A stretch of 64,000 bases of DNA from Nocardiopsis sp. YSL2. GTDB lineage: Bacteria; Actinomycetota; Actinomycetes; Streptosporangiales; Streptosporangiaceae. Positions 18,433 to 26,065 of the stretch are shown here, one piece after another; within the stretch, counting starts at the first letter, position 1, and the number at the start of each line of letters is the position of its first letter. The translations under genes were made by a program, and so were the position numbers. Location of the stretch: the NCBI RefSeq assembly GCF_030555055.1, contig NZ_JAMOAO010000001.1:248001-312000 (forward strand), read 5' to 3'. The notes below the pieces were generated by a model. It had not been told where the DNA came from, made no database searches, and saw nothing but the letters and a program-made list of their open reading frames with translations.

Positions 18433-18468
18433 GGGGCGGCGTCGCACGGAACGGTGCGGCGCCGCCCC
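18433..18468. terminator. Bidirectional hairpin after the ABC operon
   Basis: A GC-rich stem (GGGGCGGCG with CGCCGCCCC, extended by CGCAC and GTGCG) lies between the convergent permease and SARP genes. Confidence 0.55.
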
Positions 18469-18488
18469 CGTGTCGGCGCACACCGGCC

Positions 18489-21400
18489 TCAGTCCCGCCC
18501 GGGTCCGCCCTCGGGCACCGTGTCCGGCAGCAGGCGCGCCAGCCACGCGCCCACCTGAGTCCGCACGGCCTTGGCGTCCGACCGCCCCGCCTGTTCCAGC
18601 AGGCGCTCGAACTCGGCGTCCCCCAGCGCCCGCCGGCACTCCTCCCGTGCCCGGACGACCCTCGGTGTGGCCGTGTCGGGCACTCCGCGCAGGACCGTGG
18701 ACGAGCCCAGCAGTGCGACCGCGCGCCCCGGCTCGTCGGCGGCCAGCATCACGGCGAACATGTCCAGGACCTCGGCACCGACCGGACCCACCCCGCGTGT
18801 GCTCGCCCACCACGCGGCGGCCGTCTCGCGCCAGGCCCGGTCCGCGTCGCCCCCCGTCCAGGCGATCAGCGCCGACATGCTCCGCACGACCGGCTCGACG
18901 TACAGGGGAGCGAAGCCTCCCAGGCCCGCGACGAGTGGCTCCGCCGTCTCCAGCACACCGCGGGCACGCTCGGTTTCGCCCTTGGCGCACAGCCAGGCCG
19001 CCTCGGCCATGCGCAACGGGACCACGTGCTCGTCCTCGATGGCGGTGTCCACGTCGACGAGTGCGTCCAGGTCCTCGCGGGCGCCCTCGAGATCGCCGAG
19101 TTCGGTACGGACCTGGGCGCGGCGGAGCAGGAAGACCGCCACGTTGCCGGACAGGCCGGCGCTCCCCGCCATGTCCAGGCCCTCGTCCAGGAGCGCGAGG
19201 CAGCGGTCGAGGTCCTGGTACCGCACGGCCTCCACCATCTGCAGCACCGCCTGGCACTGCCCCCACAGGTCGGCGCAGGCACGGTATCCCTCCAGGGCGG
19301 CCGTGATCAGGGCCACGGCCCGGTCCACGCGGCCGTGGAGGGAGTCGACCAGGGACAGCAGGAGCCGCACGGTGGCTCCCATCCACGGGTCCGGTTGGTC
19401 GACCGCGCGCTCCAGGCGCTCCACGGCCTCGCCCGTGCCCTCGTCGAACACCGCCTGGTACACGAGCCCGTACACCAGCATGGGGTGGTGCTCGGCCCGT
19501 TCCCCCGCCTCCTCCAAGGTCCTCAGCGCCTGCCGCACGTGCACCGCGACCCCGTCCTGGGACAGGCCCGTGTCCGCCGCCAGGTTGAACCGGGCGCAGG
19601 CGTAGGCGACCGCGCGCCCCTCGGGGGCGCGCTCCCCCAGCAACGCCAGCACCGGACGGGACCAGCGGGACAACTGGCGCCAGGAGCCGTCCAGCATCCA
19701 GTACCACTGCCCGTACTCGACCAGGTCCAGAGCCAGGTCGCCGTCCCGTCGCTCGACCGCCCACCGCATGGCCGGACCGAAGTTGTCGGCTTCCACGCTC
19801 AGCCGTGCCAGCGTCTCCGTCTGGCGGGGTCCGCGCAACAGGGGGTCGGACTCGCGCCACAGGTCCCGCACGTAGCGGGCGTGGTCGTCGCGGACGCGCT
19901 CCTCCTCACCGCTGCGCGCGAGGTGCTCCAGCGCGTAGGCGCGCACGGTCTCCAGCTGGCGGTAGCGGGGCGGGGCGTCGTCCCGGGTGGCGGTGTCCGC
20001 GATGACCAGGGACTTGTCCACGAGCGCGAACAGGACCGTCCAGGTGTCCTGGCCGTGCACGGTGCCCTCGGCCCCGGTGTCGGCGCACACCCGCTCCACC
20101 GCGTCCAGGGTCGCACCGCCCGAGAAGATCGACAGGCGGCGCAGCAGACGGCGCTCGGCGTCGTCGAGCAGCTCCCAGCTCCAGTCCACGACGGCGCGCA
20201 GGGTCCGGTGCCGGGGAAGCACCGAGCGGCTGCCCCCGGTCAGCAGCCGGAAGCGGTCGGACAGGCGCGCGGAGAGCTGGGCGGGCGCCATCGTGCGCAT
20301 CCGGGCCGCGGCCAGTTCCAGTGCGAGCGGCATGCCGTCGAGTTCACGGGTGATGCGCACGACGTGGGCGACGTTGCCGGGGGTGACCGCGAACCCGGGG
20401 CTGACCGCCTGGGCGCGCTCGGTGAACAGCACCACGGCGGGGCTGGCGACGGCTTGGGCGACGTCGGCGTCCGCGGGCGGCAGCGCCAGCGAGGGCACGG
20501 TCAACAGCCGTTCGCCGGGCACCCCCAGGGGTTCGCGGGAGGTGGCCAGCACCCGCAGGCCCGGGCACCGCGCCAGGAGCGGTTCGACCGCCCGGGCGAC
20601 CTCCCGGACCAGGTGTTCGCAGTTGTCGACCACGATCAGGGCCGGGCGGTCGCCGAGGAAGGCCGCGATGCGTTCGGTCGGTGAACTGGGCGTGGTGCTC
20701 GCGCGGGCCCGCATGACGGCGTGCTCGCGCAGGTCCAGGGCGAGGGCGATGGCGTCGAGGACGTCGGCGCCGGAGGTGACGGGCGCGAGCCCGACGAACC
20801 AGCCGCCGCGCGAGAGCAGTGCGGGGGCGCGGGCGGCCAGGGTGGCGGCGGTCTCGATGGCCAGCCGGGTCTTGCCCGCCCCGCCGGGGCCGGTCAGGGT
20901 GACCAGGCGCCCCTGGGCGAGCAGGTCCACGGCCGTGTCGACCTCGGCCTCGCGCGGCACGAAGCTGGTGAGGGTCGAGGGCAGGTGCAGCTGGGGCGGA
21001 TCGGCCCGGGGCTCCTCGGCCCGCGGACCGGGCCGCGCCGATCGGGCGGTCTCCGCGGGCTCGGCGATCACGGGCTCGGCGGCCGACAGCTCGCCCCGCA
21101 GCAGACGCAGGTGCGCGTCCTGCAGCCGGGCCGACGGATCCAGGCCCAGGTCGTCGGCCAGCCGGGCGCGGAAGGAGTCGTAGGCGGCCACCGCGTCGGC
21201 GGTGCGCCCGGTTCCGGCCAGGGCGCGCATCAGTAGCTCGACGGGGCGTTCGCGGCGCGGCTCGGCCCTGGTCAGCGCCTCGGCCTCGGGCAGGGCCTCG
21301 GTGTGGCGGCCCAGAGCGACCAGGGCCGCCAGGTACTCCTCGCGCACCATGCGGTGGGTCTCGTTCAGCCGCAGCGCGGTGTCCTCGGCGATGCCGCGCG

Positions 21401-21821
21401 CGGTCAGGTCGCTCAGGGCGGGGCCGCGCCACAGCGCCAGGGCCTCGCCCAGACAGGTGATCGCGTCCGCGGGGCGGCCCGCCGCGAGGTGTGCGCGGCC
21501 CCGCCGGGTCAGCGCCTCGAACTCCGTCAGGTCCACCTGCCCGGGACCGACCTCCAACCGGTAACCGGAGGCGTCGCCGTGGATCTCGGCCTCCCCGCCC
21601 AGGACCCTGCGCAGGCGCGACACCAGGGCCTGGAGGGCGTTGCCGGTGGCGGCCGGGGCGGACCCGCCCCAGATGGCGTCCACGAGCGTGTCGGTGGCCA
21701 CGCGCTGTCCCGGGCGCAGGAGGAGCAGGACCAGCAGGGTACGCAGACGGGCGCCGCCGATGGATACCGGACGGCCGGAACCGTCATGGACGTGGAGGGG
21801 ACCGAGAATGGAGAACCGCAC
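18489..21821 (-). CDS. SARP/AfsR-type transcriptional regulator (BTAD, NB-ARC, TPR)
   Basis: A 1110-residue large regulator. Residues 1-95 form the OmpR-like winged helix (VRFSILGPLHV at the start, then the NALQALVSRLRRVLG helix). About 100-245 is the bacterial transcriptional activation domain. About 290-600 is a STAND-type ATPase with Walker A TGPGGAGKTRLA and Walker B LIVVDNCEHL. The rest is TPR-like repeats. Such proteins activate secondary-metabolite or stress genes. The real start is probably the GTG at 21821; the frame is open another 1 kb without coding character. No biosynthetic cluster is adjacent, but the DrrAB-type exporter converges on it. Confidence 0.9.
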   Translation of the reverse strand: MRFSILGPLHVHDGSGRPVSIGGARLRTLLVLLLLRPGQRVATDTLVDAIWGGSAPAATGNALQALVSRLRRVLGGEAEIHGDASGYRLEVGPGQVDLTEFEALTRRGRAHLAAGRPADAITCLGEALALWRGPALSDLTARGIAEDTALRLNETHRMVREEYLAALVALGRHTEALPEAEALTRAEPRRERPVELLMRALAGTGRTADAVAAYDSFRARLADDLGLDPSARLQDAHLRLLRGELSAAEPVIAEPAETARSARPGPRAEEPRADPPQLHLPSTLTSFVPREAEVDTAVDLLAQGRLVTLTGPGGAGKTRLAIETAATLAARAPALLSRGGWFVGLAPVTSGADVLDAIALALDLREHAVMRARASTTPSSPTERIAAFLGDRPALIVVDNCEHLVREVARAVEPLLARCPGLRVLATSREPLGVPGERLLTVPSLALPPADADVAQAVASPAVVLFTERAQAVSPGFAVTPGNVAHVVRITRELDGMPLALELAAARMRTMAPAQLSARLSDRFRLLTGGSRSVLPRHRTLRAVVDWSWELLDDAERRLLRRLSIFSGGATLDAVERVCADTGAEGTVHGQDTWTVLFALVDKSLVIADTATRDDAPPRYRQLETVRAYALEHLARSGEEERVRDDHARYVRDLWRESDPLLRGPRQTETLARLSVEADNFGPAMRWAVERRDGDLALDLVEYGQWYWMLDGSWRQLSRWSRPVLALLGERAPEGRAVAYACARFNLAADTGLSQDGVAVHVRQALRTLEEAGERAEHHPMLVYGLVYQAVFDEGTGEAVERLERAVDQPDPWMGATVRLLLSLVDSLHGRVDRAVALITAALEGYRACADLWGQCQAVLQMVEAVRYQDLDRCLALLDEGLDMAGSAGLSGNVAVFLLRRAQVRTELGDLEGAREDLDALVDVDTAIEDEHVVPLRMAEAAWLCAKGETERARGVLETAEPLVAGLGGFAPLYVEPVVRSMSALIAWTGGDADRAWRETAAAWWASTRGVGPVGAEVLDMFAVMLAADEPGRAVALLGSSTVLRGVPDTATPRVVRAREECRRALGDAEFERLLEQAGRSDAKAVRTQVGAWLARLLPDTVPEGGPGRD

Positions 21822-22157
21822 CGCCCCATGATGACCGATGCCGACGACCGGCGCCCGCTCGGCGCACAGGGCTGGGGACGCGGTCACGGCCGTGGCGGCC
21901 GGCGCCGTGCGGGGCGCGTGCGGAGTACCGCCGGGGACGGGGGACGCGCGTGTACTCGGGCGTCGTGGCGCGCGGGGGCGGTGGTCACAGCCGCAGTGCG
22001 CGCCCGACCGCAGTAGGGTTCGCTCAGGAACGTGCGCCGGTGCCCGTCGAGGTGCGGCACGCGCGCTCCCCCATACGCGGCGCGGGAACGACCCGACACC
22101 GCGGCAGGTGCACAGCGAGTTTGGCCACGTCGGCCCGAAAGCCCAGCAGGAGTCCCA
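21822..22157. other. Divergent intergenic region
   Basis: 336 bp separating the SARP gene and the PEBP lipoprotein gene. It should hold both promoters. No gene or clear operator is seen. Confidence 0.45.
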
Positions 22158-22871
22158 TTGTTCCCGGCCCTCCCTCTGACCCGGACCACCGGTGCGCGGC
22201 CCGCGCCCCGCTCCCTCCCCGGCACGCGCGCGGGCGCACTGGCGGCGGGGGCCGCAGTCGCGCTGACCACGGGGTGCGGTCTGTTCACGCCGGGCGGGGA
22301 GGTCACCAGCGACATCAACGTCACCAGCCCCCTGGTCCAGGAGGGCCGGGCGCTGCCGGCGGCCTACACCTGCGCCGCGGACACCGACGCGCCCGCCGAC
22401 GAGGACGGCGAGGGCCTGACCGGGGAAGAGGACACCGGGGAAGAGGACACCGGCGAGGAGTCCGACGAGGGCGCGGCCGGGGAGGAGGCCGAGGAGACGG
22501 TCGAGGGGACCTCTCCCCCGCTGAACTGGTCGGGACTGCCCGACCCGGACTCCGTGGGCTCGATCGCGGTCGTGGTCGACGACCCGCAGGCGGCCGAGGT
22601 CTTCTGGGTGCTCTTCGACGTGGACCCGCAGTTGGGCGGGATCCGGCAGGGCACCGTGCCTCCCGACGCTCGCCAGGCACAGAACAGCGCGGGCGGGACC
22701 GGCTACCTGCCGCCGTGCCCGGAGGAGGGGGACCCGCACGAGTACCGCTTCACGGTGTACGCGCTCAGCGGCACCCTGGACCTGCCCGACGGATCCGAGC
22801 TGAGCCGGACCCTGGAGGCCATCGCCGACAGCGCGATCGCCAGGGGCACTCTGACCACCACCAGTGAGTGA
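22158..22871 (+). CDS. PEBP-like (YbhB/YbcL) lipoprotein
   Basis: A 237-residue predicted lipoprotein. The TTG at 22158 is the best start: AGGAG lies 5 nt upstream, and it yields a signal peptide ending in a lipobox-like LTTGC. Upstream in-frame starts have no such site. The mature protein begins with an acidic insert containing repeated Thr-Gly-Glu-Glu-Asp (about residues 85-115). A phosphatidylethanolamine-binding-protein fold follows (LNWSGLPDPDSVGSIAVVV, VDDPQAAEVFWVLF, ending YRFTVYALSGTLDLP). The family is related to Raf-kinase inhibitor protein; the ligand in bacteria is unknown. The acidic insert interrupts the domain after its first strands. Confidence 0.8.
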   Translation: MFPALPLTRTTGARPAPRSLPGTRAGALAAGAAVALTTGCGLFTPGGEVTSDINVTSPLVQEGRALPAAYTCAADTDAPADEDGEGLTGEEDTGEEDTGEESDEGAAGEEAEETVEGTSPPLNWSGLPDPDSVGSIAVVVDDPQAAEVFWVLFDVDPQLGGIRQGTVPPDARQAQNSAGGTGYLPPCPEEGDPHEYRFTVYALSGTLDLPDGSELSRTLEAIADSAIARGTLTTTSE

Positions 22872-22901
22872 CATGGCCCACTCGTGAGGTGAACGAGGGG
22901 C

Positions 22902-22927
22902 ATCGCGCGGGTGAACCCGCGATGCGT
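22902..22927 (+). terminator. Hairpin after the PEBP gene
   Basis: CATCGCG-CGGG and CCCGCGATG form an imperfect stem about 30 bp after the stop codon. Confidence 0.4.
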
Positions 22928-23216
22928 CCGGGCCCGGAGGGATTCACGCAAGGAAGCCCCCATCGCCCTCTGCACACAGGGCGCGACAAGGCATACAGTG
23001 GCCTGGTGCCCCTCACCCATTTTCAGCTGACCGAATCCCGTCCGACCGCCGCACGCCTCCGCGCGGCGCGGTCACACCGGATTCGCCACGGCCGGCTCGC
23101 CGGCCGCACCGGGCCCGCGGGCCCGGCGGCCACCGATCCCCCTCGGCCGGTCCTCGCCAAGCCGACCCCACGCGTGTGGTGGGTGCGGCCGACCTCTCCA
23201 AGGTAGTGCGTACAAC
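22928..23216 (+). other. Intergenic region upstream of the repeat-protein gene
   Basis: With the terminator, the gap after the PEBP gene is 345 bp. No gene is seen. It presumably holds the promoter of the long membrane-anchored repeat protein. Confidence 0.4.
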
Positions 23217-25739
23217 ATGACCGTCACCGTCATCATCATCATCGCCGTCATCGTCGTGCTCGCCGTCCTGGTGCTTCTGCTGCTGGGCATGCGCGCGCTG
23301 AGCCTCGGCTCGCGCGACGACGACTACGAGGACGACTACGACCACGACGAGGGCGAGGCGCCCGACCAGGGCCGGGACGACGAGGAACGCGCGCCGCGCG
23401 GGCGCGCGCGGCGATCACGCGGTGACGGCGGCGGGGGCGGGCGGCGCCCCAGGGGACGGCGCCAGCGCGGCGTGGACTGGGATGACGACGACTCCGCGCT
23501 GTCCGACAACGGCTTCTGGTCCAGCCTCGGCGACGGCGAGGAGGAGCCGGACCGGGACGGGCGCGGCGGCATGGAACCGACCGTCACCCAGTACGAGTAC
23601 GAGGACGACGAGTACGAGGAGTACGAGGAGGAGGACGACGCTCCCGCGCCCGCAGGCGGTGGAGCGCACGCTCCCACCCGCGCGGTCGACGCCGCGCCCG
23701 TCGCGGACGCGCTCCCCTCGACACCCGCCGGCGCCGACCCCACGAACGACCTCGCCATGCTCGCCAGCCTGGGCCACGGAGGATCGAATCCGCCCGCCGC
23801 GGCGAGCGACGACGACGCGCCGGAGGCGGGCCGCGGCCCGGGAACGGGATCGTGGCCGACCGGCGGCGCAGAGACCTCCTCACCGGTCACGCCGGACCCG
23901 TTGGGAGCCCCGACGGCCCGGGCGGTGGACCCGCTGGATCCGCTCGGCACGAGCGGGAGCAGCGGTCTGAGCGGGCACGGCGGCCCGAGCGGGAGCGCCG
24001 GCATCGGCGACAGCGGCGGCGCCGGTATCGGCTCCGCGGGCTCGACCGGCACCGGAGCGGGTTTCGGCACGCACGGCCCGGGCTCGGGCGGCGCCCCGGA
24101 GGCGGGCGATCCACTGTCGGACCCGCTCGGCTACAGCGGGACGAGCGGCCGCACCGACCACGCCGGGTACGGCTCCACGGGCTCGGGTTGGAGCGGCGGA
24201 ACGGAGCGGTCGGGGACGACCGACCCGCTCGCGCCGGACTTCAGACCGCCCCTGCCCTCACAGGAGCCGAGCGGGGGTTCGCCGATCTGGTCCAGCATGG
24301 ACACCGGAGGACACCGGCGCTCGAACCTGCCGGGGGCGAGCGGCTCCGCGCTGCCGGGCGGAACGGGGCCGGCCGGCGGACCCGGGCTGCCGAACGGCTT
24401 GGGCGGCTCCGGACTACCGGGCGGAACGGACGGCGGCACCGGCGGGCGTCCGTCCTACGGCGGTCCAGCGGCGCCCGACCCATTGACCGGAGGCTACGCG
24501 TCGACGCGGCGCCAGGACCCCTCCTTCGGGCCGGATTCCCAGGGCACGGACCCCCTGGGCCGACCCGAGTACGACACCGGTAGCCACACCCGCTCCGCCT
24601 ACGACACCGGCGACCCCACACGTCCCGGGTTCGACACGGGACGCCACGCCCCGCCCGCCTACGACAGCGGCGCGTACGCCCGGACCGAGTTCGACACGGG
24701 CACGCGCCCCGCCTTCGACTCCGGCACGCACACGCGCCCCGAGTTCGACACCGGCAACCACACCCGGCCCGCCTACGACAGCGGCACCCACCTGCGCGCC
24801 GACTTCGGCGCATCCCCCAGAGCCGAGTTCGACACCGGCGACCACACCCGGCCCGCCTACGGCACCGATCCCTACGGGCGCCCCGAGTTCGACACCGGCC
24901 ACTACACGCGCCCCGCGCACGAGAGCGGCGCGTACGCCCGGACCGAGTTCGACACGGGCACGCGCCCCGCCTTCGACTCCGGCACGCACACGCGCCCCGA
25001 GTTCGACACCGGCAATCACACCCGGCCCGCCTACGGCACCGATCCCTACGGGCGCCCCGAGTTCGACACCGGCGACCACACGCGCTCCGCCTACGACACG
25101 GGTCACCACACGCGCCCCGACCAGGCGGGCAACGCACCACTGTGGGGCGGCCGACCCGGCGGTGACCACACAGGCGGCGCCCCGACCCCGTCCGGCGGCT
25201 TTCCCGGGCCCGTGGCGCCCGGACCGGGGGCGCCCGTCCACGGGCACTCGGCCTACGACAGCGGGCGGACCGCACCGCCCTCGTATTCGGAGCCGGCCTT
25301 CCCCAACAGCGGGCCGACCGCACCCCCCTCCTACTCCGAGCCGACCTTCCCCGGCAGTGGAACGGGCGCCCCGGCCGACCATCAGGGCTACGCCGCCGGA
25401 AGCGGACCCTCGGGCGGCTACCCCGCCGACCCCTCCTACTCCGACGTGCTGCCCGGCTACGGCGGCTTCCCGCCTCCGACCGACCCCTACGGGCACCCCG
25501 TCGCGCCCCCCGCGCCGCCCGGCGGCGGCCACCCCGACGTGCTGAGCGGCGGCTACCCGGCTCCGCAGCCCGACTACGGCGACTACGCGCCCGTGGACGG
25601 ATGGAGCCCCGAGGCGGGGCACCCGCACGCCCCCGGGCCACAGCCGCAGGGCTACTACCCGACCGAGCCGACCGGTGATCCGCGCCGCTACCCCCAGGAG
25701 TACTACGAAGGCGGCTACGAGGACGGCCGGTTCCGCTGA
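23217..25739 (+). CDS. Membrane-anchored low-complexity repeat protein (840 aa)
   Basis: Unrecognised. Residues 3-24 form one strongly hydrophobic helix of Ile, Val and Leu. A highly charged stretch follows (Asp/Glu-rich, then Arg/Gly-rich), then blocks of Asp, Tyr and Glu. From about residue 450 to 640 the protein is built of units of roughly 11 residues with the core [Tyr/Phe]-Asp-[Thr/Ser]-Gly followed by His-Thr-Arg-Pro. The rest is Gly, Pro, Tyr and Ser rich. A 112-bp DNA block is duplicated nearly perfectly 258 bp apart (24666 and 24924). With no signal cleavage site, it is probably anchored by the N-terminal helix with the disordered tail in the cytoplasm or the wall. Confidence 0.72.
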   Translation: MTVTVIIIIAVIVVLAVLVLLLLGMRALSLGSRDDDYEDDYDHDEGEAPDQGRDDEERAPRGRARRSRGDGGGGGRRPRGRRQRGVDWDDDDSALSDNGFWSSLGDGEEEPDRDGRGGMEPTVTQYEYEDDEYEEYEEEDDAPAPAGGGAHAPTRAVDAAPVADALPSTPAGADPTNDLAMLASLGHGGSNPPAAASDDDAPEAGRGPGTGSWPTGGAETSSPVTPDPLGAPTARAVDPLDPLGTSGSSGLSGHGGPSGSAGIGDSGGAGIGSAGSTGTGAGFGTHGPGSGGAPEAGDPLSDPLGYSGTSGRTDHAGYGSTGSGWSGGTERSGTTDPLAPDFRPPLPSQEPSGGSPIWSSMDTGGHRRSNLPGASGSALPGGTGPAGGPGLPNGLGGSGLPGGTDGGTGGRPSYGGPAAPDPLTGGYASTRRQDPSFGPDSQGTDPLGRPEYDTGSHTRSAYDTGDPTRPGFDTGRHAPPAYDSGAYARTEFDTGTRPAFDSGTHTRPEFDTGNHTRPAYDSGTHLRADFGASPRAEFDTGDHTRPAYGTDPYGRPEFDTGHYTRPAHESGAYARTEFDTGTRPAFDSGTHTRPEFDTGNHTRPAYGTDPYGRPEFDTGDHTRSAYDTGHHTRPDQAGNAPLWGGRPGGDHTGGAPTPSGGFPGPVAPGPGAPVHGHSAYDSGRTAPPSYSEPAFPNSGPTAPPSYSEPTFPGSGTGAPADHQGYAAGSGPSGGYPADPSYSDVLPGYGGFPPPTDPYGHPVAPPAPPGGGHPDVLSGGYPAPQPDYGDYAPVDGWSPEAGHPHAPGPQPQGYYPTEPTGDPRRYPQEYYEGGYEDGRFR
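24666..25035 (+). repeat. Duplicated 112-bp block inside the repeat protein
   Basis: Bases 24666-24777 recur at 24924-25035 with a single mismatch. Shorter copies of the TACGGGCGCCCCGAGTTCGA segment flank them. The array grew by in-frame duplication. Confidence 0.8.
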
Positions 25740-25802
25740 TCCGCGACGGCTGACCACCGCGCGTGACCGGGCCGGTCCCACGGCCGCGTCACTCCTTCAC
25801 AC

Positions 25803-25846
25803 CACCGAGGTGGCGGGGAACTCCCCTGCCACCTCGGTGTTCTTGT
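25803..25846 (+). terminator. Intrinsic terminator
   Basis: A perfect 12-bp stem CACCGAGGTGGC (25803-25814) with its complement at 25828-25839, followed by TTCTTGT. Confidence 0.8.
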
Positions 25847-26065
25847 GTCCCGGTCTGTCCCCACCGGATGTGAACACGAGGCAACAGTGAGCGAAAGGCC
25901 CACAGTGAGTCACACTGCGTCACGAAGATTGGCTACAATTAGTTACTGTCGTGGCACACTTCGCAGTTCTCGCGTCGATTCGAGCCGCGCGCATCCCCCC
26001 TCCGGACACCGACGTCCCCGAGCGCCCATGCCCGCCTTGCCTGGTCCAACCCGAACGGAGCCACC
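25847..26065 (+). other. Promoter region of the SulP-carbonic anhydrase gene
   Basis: With the preceding terminator, a 326-bp gap. TACAAT at about 25933 is a good -10 candidate. GTGAGTCAC and a nearby GTCAC form imperfect symmetry just upstream and might bind a regulator. No gene is seen. Confidence 0.4.

Noticed and set aside
24565-25125. Regular DNA repeats that could be taken for a CRISPR array
   Set aside because: The units are in-frame codon repeats inside a long protein gene, with no constant spacer length and no cas genes nearby.
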